In this document: piece by piece, positions 35,263 through 44,145 of the stretch
How positions within the stretch are numbered: position 1 is the stretch's first letter
How the letters are laid out: the number at the start of each line of letters is the position of its first letter
Source: Streptomyces malaysiense
Lineage (GTDB): Bacteria > Actinomycetota > Actinomycetes > Streptomycetales > Streptomycetaceae
NCBI RefSeq assembly: GCF_000980885.2
Contig: NZ_LBDA02000035.1
Span: 1 to 64,000 of the forward strand
DNA: 64,000 nt
Reading direction: 5' to 3'
Position numbers and translations under genes: made by a program
Notes under the pieces: generated by a model
The model's input: only the letters and a program-made list of their open reading frames with translations
Database searches by the model: none
Told to the model about the DNA's origin: nothing

Positions 35263-37047
35263 TCAGTCCGCGATCGGCAGGTACACCCGGTTACCGGCTT
35301 CCGCGAACTCCTTCGACTTCTGGGCCATGCCTTCCTCGATCTCGGCCCGGTTGCCGCCGTGCTCGCGGCGGATGTCCTGGGAGATCTTCATGCTGCAGAA
35401 CTTCGGGCCGCACATGGAGCAGAAGTGGGCCGTCTTGGCGGGCTCGGCCGGGAGGGTCTCGTCGTGGAAGTCGCGGGCCGTGTCCGGGTCGAGGGCCAGA
35501 TTGAACTGGTCCTCCCAGCGGAACTCGAAACGCGCGTCCGAGAGGGCGTCGTCCCAGTCCTGCGCGCCCGGGTGCCCCTTGGCGAGGTCGGCCGCGTGGG
35601 CGGCGATCTTGTAGGTGATGACGCCGGTCTTGACGTCGTCCCGGTTGGGCAGGCCGAGGTGTTCCTTCGGCGTGACGTAGCAGAGCATCGCCGTGCCCCA
35701 CCAGGCGATCATCGCGGCGCCGATGCCGGAGGTGATGTGGTCGTACGCCGGCGCGATGTCCGTGGTCAGCGGGCCGAGCGTGTAGAACGGCGCCTCGTCG
35801 CAGATCTCCTGCTGGAGGTCGATGTTCTCCTTGATCTTGTGCATCGGGACATGCCCGGGGCCCTCGATCATCGTCTGCACGTTCAGCCGCCGGGCGATCC
35901 GGCCGAGTTCCCCGAGCGTGCGCAGCTCCGCGAACTGTGCCTCGTCATTGGCGTCCGCGATGGACCCGGGCCGCAGTCCGTCGCCCAGCGAGTACGTGAC
36001 GTCGTAGGCGGCGAGGATCTCGCACAGCTCCTCGAAGTTCTCGTACAGGAACGAGTCCTTGTGGTGCGCCAGGCACCACGCGGCCATGATGGAGCCGCCC
36101 CGCGAGACGATGCCGGTCTTGCGGTTGGCCGTGAGCGGCACGAACGGCAGCCGTACGCCCGCGTGGACGGTCATGTAGTCCACGCCCTGCTCGGCCTGCT
36201 CGATGACGGTGTCCTTGTAGATCTCCCAGGTCAGTTCCTCCGCCCTGCCGTCGACCTTCTCCAGTGCCTGGTACAGCGGCACCGTGCCGATCGGGACGGG
36301 GGAGTTGCGCAGCACCCACTCGCGGGTGGTGTGGATGTTGCGGCCGGTGGAGAGGTCCATGACCGTGTCGGCGCCCCAGCGGGTCGCCCAGGTCATCTTC
36401 TCCACCTCCTCCTCGATGGACGACGTCACCGCGGAGTTGCCGATGTTGGCGTTCACCTTCACCAGGAACCGCTTGCCGATGATCATCGGCTCGATCTCCG
36501 GGTGGTTGACGTTGACCGGCAGCACCGCCCTGCCGGCCGCGATCTCCTCGCGCACCACTTCGGGGGAGACGTTCTCCCGAAGGGCCACGAACTCCATCTC
36601 GGGCGTGATCTCGCCCCGGCGCGCGTACGCGAGCTGCGTCACGGCCTGCCCGCCGCGGCCCCGGCGTGGCTGGCGCGGGCGGCCCGGGAAGACCGCGTCC
36701 AGGTTCCGCAGCCCGCCACGCGGCGCGGTGTGCTTGATCCCGTCGTCCTCGGGACGGACGGGACGGCCCGCGTACTCCTCGGTGTCGCCGCGGGCGATGA
36801 TCCAGTTCTCCCGCAGCGGCGCCAGTCCCCGGCGGACATCGGTGTCGACGAGCTGATCGGTGTACGGGCCCGAGGTGTCGTACAGCGTGACCGACTGCCC
36901 GTTGGTGAGGTGCACCTGACGGACCGGCACGCGCAGGTCGGGGCGCGAGCCCTCGACGTACGCCTTGTGCCAGCCGATGGACTTCCCGGCCTCCGAGGAC
37001 ATGTCGTCCTGGACGGAGGCAGGCGTGCGTGCGTCCTTGTTGGTCAT
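35263..37047 (-). CDS. thiC: Phosphomethylpyrimidine synthase ThiC
   Basis: Radical SAM enzyme that rearranges aminoimidazole ribotide to HMP-phosphate for thiamine synthesis. The 594-residue length is usual. The C-terminal cluster-binding motif CSMCGPKFCSM (CxxCxxxxC) is present, as are MIEGPGHVP and TIEQAEQGVDYM-like segments in the barrel. The ATG at 37047 follows GGGAGTAGG, part of the TPP riboswitch 3' strand, so thiamine pyrophosphate should limit its translation. Confidence 0.97.
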   Translation of the reverse strand: MTNKDARTPASVQDDMSSEAGKSIGWHKAYVEGSRPDLRVPVRQVHLTNGQSVTLYDTSGPYTDQLVDTDVRRGLAPLRENWIIARGDTEEYAGRPVRPEDDGIKHTAPRGGLRNLDAVFPGRPRQPRRGRGGQAVTQLAYARRGEITPEMEFVALRENVSPEVVREEIAAGRAVLPVNVNHPEIEPMIIGKRFLVKVNANIGNSAVTSSIEEEVEKMTWATRWGADTVMDLSTGRNIHTTREWVLRNSPVPIGTVPLYQALEKVDGRAEELTWEIYKDTVIEQAEQGVDYMTVHAGVRLPFVPLTANRKTGIVSRGGSIMAAWCLAHHKDSFLYENFEELCEILAAYDVTYSLGDGLRPGSIADANDEAQFAELRTLGELGRIARRLNVQTMIEGPGHVPMHKIKENIDLQQEICDEAPFYTLGPLTTDIAPAYDHITSGIGAAMIAWWGTAMLCYVTPKEHLGLPNRDDVKTGVITYKIAAHAADLAKGHPGAQDWDDALSDARFEFRWEDQFNLALDPDTARDFHDETLPAEPAKTAHFCSMCGPKFCSMKISQDIRREHGGNRAEIEEGMAQKSKEFAEAGNRVYLPIAD

Positions 37048-37055
37048 GAGACCTA

Positions 37056-37212
37056 CTCCCTACGCCGGCATTACCCGGTAACAGGTTCGGCGGTCGACGC
37101 AGCGGCTTCCGTCGTGCGAGGTCTCCCGGGGAACATCGCATGTTCCACGTGAAACATCACTTCTACGGAGGTCAGCGCCCTCTCAGCCCGGTGCTCCGAG
37201 CTCCCGCGTGTG
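37056..37212 (-). promoter_or_regulatory. TPP (THI-box) riboswitch of thiC
   Basis: On the minus strand the 5' half contains CACCGGGCTGAGAGGG (CUGAGA motif), and the 3' half GAACCTGTTACCGGGTAATGC then CGGCGTAGGGAG, the canonical TPP-binding core. The core is split by an enlarged P3 arm of about 90 nt, larger than usual. That arm contains a parS site. The 3' strand overlaps the thiC ribosome site, implying translational control. Confidence 0.92.
37141..37156. other. parS variant inside the TPP riboswitch
   Basis: TGTTCCACGTGAAACA, one asymmetric change from the perfect palindrome. The same variant in opposite orientation occurs at 43539-43554. It lies in the P3 arm of the thiC leader. Confidence 0.82.
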
Positions 37213-37289
37213 CAAAGGTGTCTCCACGCTAGCGTCATCCGTGAGGCGATGAACAGTGGGCCCTCCCTGGTTCTTGCGATGATCTGGCG

Positions 37290-38735
37290 ATGACCCGGAT
37301 GGACCAGCACCCGTACCAGCCGCCGGGGCCGCGTCGGCACGACGGCTCGGAGCCTCCGATCCAGGCCCACCGTCCCGACCACGGTCGCTCTGAGGCCCCG
37401 GCCCACGACCACGGCCACGGCACGCGCCACGGCTCCGGCCACGGGCACGGGCACGGGCACAGCCATGGCCCCGCCGCGCCCGTCTCCCGGCATCTGCGGA
37501 AGGTGATCGCGGCGATCCTCGTCCCGTTCACCGCGGCGGTCGTGGCCGGTCTGGTGGTGCTCTGGCCCGGTGGCGCCCCCTCGCACAAACACAGCGGCGT
37601 CGGTTTCGACCGGCAGACCCAACAAGCCACCGTGACCCGGGTGGCCGAGGTGAGCTGCGCCTCGGTGAGCGCCGGCGGCGGGGCACCGAGCACGGATGCC
37701 TCTGGCGGCGCCCCGACGGGTCAGCGGTCCGGCACCTGCAAGAAGGCGACCGTCCGGGTCGACACCGGCAAGGACGAGGGCCGTACGTTCACCGAGATCG
37801 TGCAGCCCGACCAGCCCCGGCAGCTGCACCAGGGCGAGCAGGTCATCGCCGCCTACGAGCCGACCGCTCCGAAGGACCTCCAGTACTCGGTCGCCGATGT
37901 GAACCGCAAGTTCCCCATGGCGCTGCTCGCGGGCATCTTCGCGCTCGCCGTCGTGGTGGTGGGCCGGCTCCGCGGGGTCATGGCCCTCGTGGCGCTGGCG
38001 GTGAGCTTCCTGGTGCTGAACCAGTTCATCCTGCCCGCGATCCTCCAGGGCTCCGATCCTCTGCTGGTGGCGGTGATCGGGTCGAGCGCCATCATGCTGA
38101 TCGCCCTGTACATGTGTCACGGTCTGTCGGCCCGCACCTCGGTGGCGGTGCTCGGCACGCTGATCTCGCTGACCCTGATCGGTCTGCTCGGCTCCGTGTT
38201 CATCGGCTGGGCCGCCCTGACCGGCAACACCGACGACAGCACCGGTCTGATCCACGGCCTGTACCCGAAGATCGACATGAGCGGTCTGCTGCTGGCCGGT
38301 GTCATCATCGGCTCGCTCGGCGTCCTGGACGATGTGACGGTCACCCAGACGTCCGCTGTGTGGGAGCTGCACGAGGCCAACCCCACGATGGGCCCGCGCG
38401 GGCTGTACCGGGCGGCCATCCGGATCGGCCGCGACCACATCGCGTCCGTCGTCAACACCCTCGTGCTCGCCTACGCCGGTGCCGCGCTGCCGCTGCTGCT
38501 GCTGTTCTCCATCGCGCAGAGCAGTGTGGGGACGGTGGCCAACAGCGAGCTGGTGGCCGAGGAGATCGTGCGCACCCTGGTGGGCTCCATCGGGCTGGTC
38601 GCCTCGGTACCGGTCACCACCGCGCTCGCCGCCCTGGTGGTGGCGGCCGACCGGAGCGCCCCGGGCGGGCAGACCCCTGCCGGTGCCCAGTCCCTGCCGG
38701 CCCGCGGCGGCCGGGGGCGGCGCCGGAAGCGGTGA
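37290..38735 (+). CDS. YibE/F-like integral membrane protein with His-rich N-terminus
   Basis: A 481-residue protein. Residues 1-65 are rich in His and Pro, with HGHGHGHSHG near residue 50, suggesting metal binding. After a first helix (about 70-90) comes an extracellular domain of about 115 residues with Cys residues. Then follow about seven helices of the YibE/F domain (about 205-455), including the motif SGLLLAGVIIGSLGVLDDVT. The C-terminus is basic. Function of the family is unknown; metal transport or sensing is inference. Confidence 0.85.
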   Translation: MTRMDQHPYQPPGPRRHDGSEPPIQAHRPDHGRSEAPAHDHGHGTRHGSGHGHGHGHSHGPAAPVSRHLRKVIAAILVPFTAAVVAGLVVLWPGGAPSHKHSGVGFDRQTQQATVTRVAEVSCASVSAGGGAPSTDASGGAPTGQRSGTCKKATVRVDTGKDEGRTFTEIVQPDQPRQLHQGEQVIAAYEPTAPKDLQYSVADVNRKFPMALLAGIFALAVVVVGRLRGVMALVALAVSFLVLNQFILPAILQGSDPLLVAVIGSSAIMLIALYMCHGLSARTSVAVLGTLISLTLIGLLGSVFIGWAALTGNTDDSTGLIHGLYPKIDMSGLLLAGVIIGSLGVLDDVTVTQTSAVWELHEANPTMGPRGLYRAAIRIGRDHIASVVNTLVLAYAGAALPLLLLFSIAQSSVGTVANSELVAEEIVRTLVGSIGLVASVPVTTALAALVVAADRSAPGGQTPAGAQSLPARGGRGRRRKR

Positions 38736-38897
38736 GGCGGGGCGGGCCGTCCGGCAGAGGACCGGGCACCGCCCGCCATCCCGCGCGGAAGCCCGCGTGG
38801 TGGGCTGCGTGGAAGCCCGTGCGGGACCTCCTGAAGAAGCGTTACTGCACAGTCCCGTAGCACTGGGCGGAGCGTCCGCGCCCCGTCCCGCGGCGTC

Positions 38898-39335
38898 TCA
38901 GCCCGCGCTCTGCTCCTCGGCGAGAATCCGGTCCAGCGCCTGGTCCAGATGCGCGTCGAAGTCGGCGAGCGCGCCCTCCTGTCCGAGCGGCACCAGCTTG
39001 TCCGTGCGGTCGAGGAAGGCCACGAGCGGCGCCGCCGACGAGCGGAACAGGGCCTGGTCACAGCCGACCTGAAGCCTGATCAGCACCTCGCCCAGAACCT
39101 CGGCCTCGACGGGGGAGATCCGCACATCGCCTTCCCCGCACGGCCGGCCGACGCCGTCGATCAGCAGTTCCCGACCGAAGACCCAGGTCACCGGGGCATC
39201 TCCGGGCAGATGGAAGGTGAGCCGCACGGCGTAGGGATCGCCGGTCTCGTAGCGCAACTCCACCGGAATGCGGAACGAGAGCTCCTCCGAGACGAGAAAG
39301 CTCATCATGACCTCTGCCTGTACGGACTCGCGCAT
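38898..39335 (-). CDS. ssgA: SsgA, sporulation-specific cell division activator
   Basis: SsgA-like proteins occur only in morphologically complex actinomycetes; SsgA stimulates septation and germ-tube and branch sites and, with SsgB, steers FtsZ placement in aerial hyphae. The 145-residue protein matches the family along its length, with MSFLVSEELSFRIPVELRYE at residues 11-30, LPGDAPVTW and LVAFLDRTDKLVPLGQE. The start at 39335 gives the length I recall for S. griseus SsgA; an internal ATG at residue 11 is an alternative. The activator gene ssgR lies about 100 nt upstream on the same strand. Confidence 0.96.
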   Translation of the reverse strand: MRESVQAEVMMSFLVSEELSFRIPVELRYETGDPYAVRLTFHLPGDAPVTWVFGRELLIDGVGRPCGEGDVRISPVEAEVLGEVLIRLQVGCDQALFRSSAAPLVAFLDRTDKLVPLGQEGALADFDAHLDQALDRILAEEQSAG

Positions 39336-39433
39336 CGCCTACCCCGTCATATGACATCGACTGGCCGGGTTTGATCCCTCTGACCGTGGTAAATCTTGCT
39401 GAAAGTGCACAGCGGATCACAAGGAGTAAGTTT

Positions 39434-40294
39434 TCAGATACTGATAGAGAGGGCCAGAGATCCCAGATGCCGTCCGATCTCCGCCTGCAGGCGCTGCGCC
39501 GCGGGCAGCAGCCGGTCGGCCTGATGGGCCGGGAGCGAGATGGCCACGGTGGCCGCGGTCGTGCCGACCGTGATGGGGACCGCCGCGCAGACCGTGCCGA
39601 GCGCGTACTCCTGGCGCTCCGTCACCGGCTCCATGCGCCGCACCCGGGCCAGCCGCCTCAGCAGGGCGTCGCCGTCCCGCACGGTGTAGGGCGTGAGGGG
39701 CTGCACGGGATAGCGGGCGAGGTACTCGCGCCGGGCGTCCTCGTCCAGCTGGGAGAGCAGGCACTGCCCGATGGCGTGCGCGTGCCCGGTCTCCCGGAAG
39801 TCGGCCCACTCCTCGGCCGCGGGGGACTCACGGGAGTCGGCGACGCAGAGAACCTCGACTTCGCCGTCCCGGTACATGGCGTAGTACGTCGGGGCGCCGA
39901 TGGAATCGCGCCATTGCGCGAGGGCGTCCGCGACTCTGCCGCGACGTTTCTCCTGTGCTCCGCTGCTGCTCAGCCGCTCGGCCGCGTCACCGAGGAAGAA
40001 GAGCCCCTTGTCCCGGCGCAGGTAGCCCTCGTGCACCAGGGTGCGCAGCAGGTGGTAGGTGGTGGGCAGCGCCAGGCCGGTCGCGCGGGCGAGTTGCTTG
40101 GCGGGAGCGCCGTACGGATGGGCCGCGACGGTCTCCAGCAGTCGCATGGCGCGCTGCACGGAGCCGATGAGGGTCGCGGGGGCCGGCTGCGGTGGGACGG
40201 CCATCCCGGACGGCCGCCGGGGCGGTGGGGTGCGGGGGCGGGGCTGGGCGGGGAGTGCGGGGGGTTTTGCCGGTGCGGTGTCGACCGTGGCCAA
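39434..40294 (-). CDS. ssgR: SsgR, IclR-family activator of ssgA
   Basis: A 286-residue IclR-type regulator. A Pro-rich N-terminal tail of about 45 residues is followed by the winged helix (about 50-105, with LARATGLALPTTYHLLRTL) and the effector domain. In S. coelicolor SsgR is required for ssgA transcription during sporulation. The identification rests on family plus its position directly upstream of ssgA, which is diagnostic. Confidence 0.92.
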   Translation of the reverse strand: MATVDTAPAKPPALPAQPRPRTPPPRRPSGMAVPPQPAPATLIGSVQRAMRLLETVAAHPYGAPAKQLARATGLALPTTYHLLRTLVHEGYLRRDKGLFFLGDAAERLSSSGAQEKRRGRVADALAQWRDSIGAPTYYAMYRDGEVEVLCVADSRESPAAEEWADFRETGHAHAIGQCLLSQLDEDARREYLARYPVQPLTPYTVRDGDALLRRLARVRRMEPVTERQEYALGTVCAAVPITVGTTAATVAISLPAHQADRLLPAAQRLQAEIGRHLGSLALSISI

Positions 40295-40494
40295 GGGTTA
40301 CTCCGGGAGCGCGAGGGGGCAGCCCGTGCGTGGGCGGGGAGCACGGATGGGTTTCTGCGCCACCCACGGGGCCGCACCCCGTGGGGAGTTCCGGACTCTA
40401 ACCGCCCGGCACCGCGTGCGGCCCGGCTCACGGGGAAACTTCCCTCCCCCGAGGGAACCGGCACCCCCTTACCGGTCACCGGCTCCCGTGTGCC

Positions 40495-40707
40495 TCACCA
40501 GTCGCCGTGCGAGGAGGAGTTGGACATGAACTTGCGCACGATGTAGATCAGGCCGCCGACCAGGGCGACGAAGACCAGCGCCTTGAACAGCAGACCGATC
40601 ACGAAGCCGACGACGCTCGCTATCAGGCCGCCGAACACGACCAGGGCGATGACCGGCACCGCGACCCACTTCACCCACCACGGCAGTCCCGCGAAGATCC
40701 CTCGCAT
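40495..40707 (-). CDS. Small membrane protein (DUF5326-like)
   Basis: A 70-residue protein with two hydrophobic helices (about residues 12-34 and 38-58) and a polar tail ending SSSHGDW. It resembles the short Streptomyces family DUF5326 of unknown function. The ATG at 40707 follows GGACGAGG. Unlinked to obvious partners; between ssgR and the cupin gene. Confidence 0.75.
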   Translation of the reverse strand: MRGIFAGLPWWVKWVAVPVIALVVFGGLIASVVGFVIGLLFKALVFVALVGGLIYIVRKFMSNSSSHGDW

Positions 40708-40859
40708 GGCCCTCGTCCTTCTCGTCTCGTGCGTACGTGTACGTCGCGTACGGTCCCGATGTCCTGCACTCGATGCTAGAGCCGCGGCAGGGTCCCGCGG
40801 GGGCCTCGCAGCCCTTGTCCTCCCCTGAGCCGTCCCCTAGGGAACCCGGAGACGGACCC

Positions 40860-41177
40860 TCACGCCTCGGGTGGAGAGAAGACGACGAGGACCCTCAGGT
40901 CCTCGCTGACGTGGTGGAACTTGTGGGCGACACCGGCGGGCACGTACACCACGCTGCCCCGCGCCACCTCGGTCGTCTCCAGGCCGACGGTGATCGACGC
41001 CCGGCCGCTGACGACGAAGTACACCTCGTCCTGCTTGTGCGGCTGCTGCGGATCGGGCGCGCCCGCGTCCAGGGCGTAGAGGCCGACCGACATGTTCCGC
41101 TCCCGCAGGAACTGAAGGTAGGCACCCTCGTTGGCGGCCCGCTCCGCCTCCAGATCGTCCAGCCGGAATGCCTTCAT
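40860..41177 (-). CDS. Single-domain cupin protein
   Basis: A 105-residue cupin. Motif 1 is seen as PHKQDEVYFVVSGRA and motif 2 as VPAGVAHKF, giving one His and one Glu in motif 1 and a His in motif 2, enough for a metal site. The basic N-terminus KAFRLDDLEAERAANEG looks like a helix that packs on the barrel. Enzyme or sensor role cannot be decided. It is divergent from the holin-like gene at 41237. Confidence 0.83.
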   Translation of the reverse strand: MKAFRLDDLEAERAANEGAYLQFLRERNMSVGLYALDAGAPDPQQPHKQDEVYFVVSGRASITVGLETTEVARGSVVYVPAGVAHKFHHVSEDLRVLVVFSPPEA

Positions 41178-41236
41178 CCGCTTTTCCGTCCTCGTCTCGC
41201 TGCTCGCTTCCGATCGGGTCTGCCACGATCGGACAC

Positions 41237-41614
41237 ATGAAGAACTTCGTAGTCAAGACGATCGTGAACGCGGGTGCCCTCGCGGTGGCCGTCTGGCTCC
41301 TCGACAAGATCACCCTGACCGGTGCCGGCACCGCCGAGAAGGCCGGCACGCTGATCGTCGTAGCGCTGATCTTCGGCCTGGTGAACTCGCTGGTCAAGCC
41401 GATCCTGAAGGTGCTCACCTTTCCGCTGTTCATCCTGACCCTGGGTCTGATCACCCTGATCGTCAACGCGCTGATGCTGCTGCTGACGTCCTGGGTGTGC
41501 GGCAAGCTCCAGCTGAGCTTCCACGTGGACGGGTTCTGGACGGCCGTGCTCGGCGGTCTGATCATCTCGGTCGTCTCCTGGGCCCTGAACATGATCCTGC
41601 CGGACGAGGACTGA
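41237..41614 (+). CDS. Phage holin family 4 (PF04020-like) membrane protein
   Basis: A 125-residue protein with four transmembrane helices, the pattern of the MFS-unrelated DUF/holin-4 family found in many bacterial chromosomes. The segment FGLVNSLVKPILKVLTFPLFILTLG is typical of that family. Despite the name there is no phage context. It is 7 nt upstream of ptpA and probably cotranscribed with it. Confidence 0.85.
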   Translation: MKNFVVKTIVNAGALAVAVWLLDKITLTGAGTAEKAGTLIVVALIFGLVNSLVKPILKVLTFPLFILTLGLITLIVNALMLLLTSWVCGKLQLSFHVDGFWTAVLGGLIISVVSWALNMILPDED

Positions 41615-41621
41615 GGACCGC

Positions 41622-42143
41622 ATGACCTACCGCGTCTGCTTCGTGTGCACCGGCAACATCTGCCGTTCCCCGATGGCCGAGTACGTCTTCCGCGCGCGGG
41701 TGGCGGAGGCCGGACTGGCGGAACGGGTGGAGATCGACAGCGCCGGCACCGGCGGCTGGCACGAGGGCGAGGCCGCCGACCCGCGCACCGTCGCCGTCCT
41801 CCGGGACGGCGGCTACGACTGCGACCACGTCGCTCGCCGTTTCCAGCCGTCCTGGTTCGCCCGGCGCGACCTCGTGATCGCCCTCGACGCCGGTCACCTG
41901 AGGGATCTGCGCCGCCTGGCGCCCACCGAGGACGACGCGCGCAAGGTCCGCCTGCTGCGTGCGTACGCCCGCCGGTCGCCCGGCGCCCTCGCGCCGGACG
42001 AGCCCCCTGTTGACGATCTGGACGTGCCGGACCCGTACTACGGCGGCCCGGACGGCTTCGAGGAATGCCTTGAGATGGTGGAGGAGGCGAGCGCCGGACT
42101 GCTCGCCGCCGTACGGGAACACCTGGAGGGACGGGCCGCATGA
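41622..42143 (+). CDS. ptpA: Low-molecular-weight protein tyrosine phosphatase PtpA
   Basis: A 173-residue cytosolic phosphatase. The P-loop CTGNICRSP is at residues 9-17, and the general acid Asp lies in DVPDPYYGG near the C-terminus. In S. coelicolor and S. lividans PtpA influences antibiotic production. Its stop overlaps the start of the following PLP-enzyme gene by 4 bp (ATGA). Confidence 0.93.
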   Translation: MTYRVCFVCTGNICRSPMAEYVFRARVAEAGLAERVEIDSAGTGGWHEGEAADPRTVAVLRDGGYDCDHVARRFQPSWFARRDLVIALDAGHLRDLRRLAPTEDDARKVRLLRAYARRSPGALAPDEPPVDDLDVPDPYYGGPDGFEECLEMVEEASAGLLAAVREHLEGRAA

Positions 42144-43288
42144 GCGACGCAAGCGCGGACGAGGGGCCCGTGGGCGACGGCACGCGTGTGGTCCGGGCCG
42201 GGCTGCCCGAGCCGGTCAAGCACGAGCCGACGCTGCCGGGCCCCGTCTTCGCCGCGCACTTCCATCTGCCGGGTGAGGTGGCGGGGCCGTACTCGTACGG
42301 CCGTGACGACAATCCGACCTGGACCCTGCTGGAGAACGCCATCGGCGAGCTGGAGGCTCCCGGACGGCCGGACGTCGAGACGCTGGTGTTCGCCTCCGGC
42401 ATGGCCGCGATCTCCGCCGTGCTGTTCTCCCAGCTGCGCGCCGGGGACGCGGTGGTGCTGCCGTCCGACGGTTACCAGGCGCTGCCGCTGGTCCGCGCCC
42501 AGCTGGAGGCGTACGGAGTCGAGGTGCGCACCGCCTCCACCGGCGGGGACGCCCAGCTGGAGGTCCTGGAGGGGGCCCGGCTGCTGTGGATCGAGTCCCC
42601 GTCCAACCCCGGACTCGATGTGTGCGACATCCGCCGTCTGACGGTCGCGGCGCACGCCCAGGGCACCCTGGTGGCCGTCGACAACACCCTCGCCACCCCG
42701 CTCGGCCAGCGCCCGCTGGCCCTGGGCGCCGACTTCGCCGTGGCCAGCGGCACCAAACAGCTCACCGGGCACGGCGACGTCCTGCTCGGGTACGTGGCCG
42801 GCCGGGACGCCGAGACGATGACGGTCGTACGCCGCTGGCGCAAGATCGTCGGGGCGGTCCCGGGGCCGATGGAGGCATGGCTCGCGCACCGCTCCATCGC
42901 CACGCTCCAACTGCGCGCCGACCGCCAGAACGCCACCGCGCTCGCCGTCGCCGAAGCCCTGCGGCAGCGGCCGGAGGTCTCCGGTCTGCGCTATCCGGGG
43001 CTGCCGGACGACCCTGCGCACAAGATCGCCTCGCGGCAGATGCGCCGTTACGGCTGCGTCGTGTCGTTCACCCTGCCCACGCGCGCGTGGGCCGAGCGTT
43101 TCCTCGCCTCCCTGCGCCTGGTGGAGGACGCAACGAGCTTCGGCGGGGTGCGCTCCACGGCCGAGCGCCGCGGCCGCTGGGGCGGGGACGCGGTCCCGGA
43201 CGGCTTCGTCCGGATGTCCGTCGGCGCCGAGGACCCCGAGGACCTGGTGGCGGACATCCTGCGCGCTCTGGACGAGTCCGCGGGATAA
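42140..43288 (+). CDS. Cys/Met metabolism PLP enzyme (cystathionine gamma-lyase/synthase family)
   Basis: A 382-residue fold-type I enzyme. It shows YSYGRDDNPTW near residue 50, a PLP-binding stretch ASGMAAIS, and the lysine in SGTKQLTGHGDVLLG. The N-terminal active-site Tyr/Arg region differs little from cystathionine gamma-synthase. It acts probably in transsulfuration or methionine salvage. Coupled by overlap to ptpA, an association conserved in Streptomyces as far as I recall. Confidence 0.87.
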   Translation: MSDASADEGPVGDGTRVVRAGLPEPVKHEPTLPGPVFAAHFHLPGEVAGPYSYGRDDNPTWTLLENAIGELEAPGRPDVETLVFASGMAAISAVLFSQLRAGDAVVLPSDGYQALPLVRAQLEAYGVEVRTASTGGDAQLEVLEGARLLWIESPSNPGLDVCDIRRLTVAAHAQGTLVAVDNTLATPLGQRPLALGADFAVASGTKQLTGHGDVLLGYVAGRDAETMTVVRRWRKIVGAVPGPMEAWLAHRSIATLQLRADRQNATALAVAEALRQRPEVSGLRYPGLPDDPAHKIASRQMRRYGCVVSFTLPTRAWAERFLASLRLVEDATSFGGVRSTAERRGRWGGDAVPDGFVRMSVGAEDPEDLVADILRALDESAG

Positions 43289-43345
43289 CCCGGCAACCCT
43301 CGGCCGACGCATCCCGAGAGGTACGTGTACGGCCCGATTTCGCAC

Positions 43346-43379
43346 GACGGTCCGAGCCCCCCTCGTGGCTCGGACCGTC
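43346..43379 (+). terminator. Terminator after the ptpA-PLP enzyme operon
   Basis: GACGGTCCGAGCC pairs perfectly over 13 bp with GGCTCGGACCGTC around an 8-nt loop, 58 nt beyond the stop. Confidence 0.8.
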
Positions 43380-43538
43380 TCCGGTTCCCCCTGCGAAGAA
43401 CCGCGCCGCCCCCGGTCCGTACCGGTACGCTCGCCCTGCGATCCGTGACCCATGCCCATGAAGGACTGCTGCGGGCGGCCGCGAGGTCGGCTGACGGGCC
43501 CGGGTGACATCCCCCGGTCAACCGGCTCCGCTTTGCGA

Positions 43539-43554
43539 TGTTTCACGTGGAACA
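43539..43554. other. parS variant upstream of the NUDIX gene
   Basis: TGTTTCACGTGGAACA, one asymmetric change. It ends 20 nt before the NUDIX start codon, so it lies in the leader or promoter. Confidence 0.82.
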
Positions 43555-43574
43555 AGCTGGGCCACATTTCTCCC

Positions 43575-44057
43575 ATGACCGTCCGACCCGTGGTCAAGCG
43601 CACCGCCCGTGCCGTTCTGCTGGACGGCGACGACCTGATCCTGATCAAGCGCACCAAGCCCGGTGTAGATCCCTACTGGGTGACCCCCGGAGGCGGGGTC
43701 GATCCGGAGGACCCGACCGTCGTGGACGCCCTGCACCGGGAGGTGTACGAGGAACTGGGTGCCAAGATCAGCGATGTGGTGCCGTGTTTCGTGGACACCG
43801 TGGAGCACATCGGTGAGGACGGCGGCGCGACCGGTGTGAAAGTGCAGCACTTCTTCGTCTGCCGACTGGCATCCATGGACCCGTCCCTGCGCCATGGACC
43901 GGAGGTGGAGGAGCCGGTCGGCGAGTACGAGATCGTCCGCATCCCGTTCACCCGTGTCGGCATCGCGTCCGTCCATCTCGTCCCGCTGTCGCTGCGGCAC
44001 TATCTGGACGGCAACATCGAGGGCGTACGCGCCATGCACGCCCCGGATCTGGGATAG
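43575..44057 (+). CDS. NUDIX hydrolase
   Basis: A 160-residue protein with a complete Nudix box (GGGVDPEDPTVVDALHREVYEELG; the REVYEE core binds Mg). The substrate, a nucleoside diphosphate derivative, is unknown. The ATG at 43575 is the most likely start; the open frame upstream crosses the parS site and does not look coding. Transcribed alone or with the following GNAT gene, separated by a parS site. Confidence 0.88.
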   Translation: MTVRPVVKRTARAVLLDGDDLILIKRTKPGVDPYWVTPGGGVDPEDPTVVDALHREVYEELGAKISDVVPCFVDTVEHIGEDGGATGVKVQHFFVCRLASMDPSLRHGPEVEEPVGEYEIVRIPFTRVGIASVHLVPLSLRHYLDGNIEGVRAMHAPDLG

Positions 44058-44091
44058 CGGGCACGTCCGGCCGGGTGGCCGACGGAGCGAT

Positions 44092-44105
44092 GTTTCACGT
44101 GAAAC
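44092..44105. other. parS site between the NUDIX and GNAT genes
   Basis: GTTTCACGTGAAAC, perfect core, 35 bp after the NUDIX stop. Confidence 0.92.
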
Positions 44106-44145
44106 GGGTGGACGCCGGGGGTCTGCTTCGGACAGCCTGACGTGC

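Noticed and set aside
41521..41535. TTCCACGTGGAC as a parS site
   Set aside because: The flanking arms do not fit the consensus (only CACGTG is shared), and it lies in ordinary coding sequence.
41237..41614. Phage holin as sign of a prophage
   Set aside because: The four-helix family is widespread in chromosomes; no integrase, terminase or structural gene is near.
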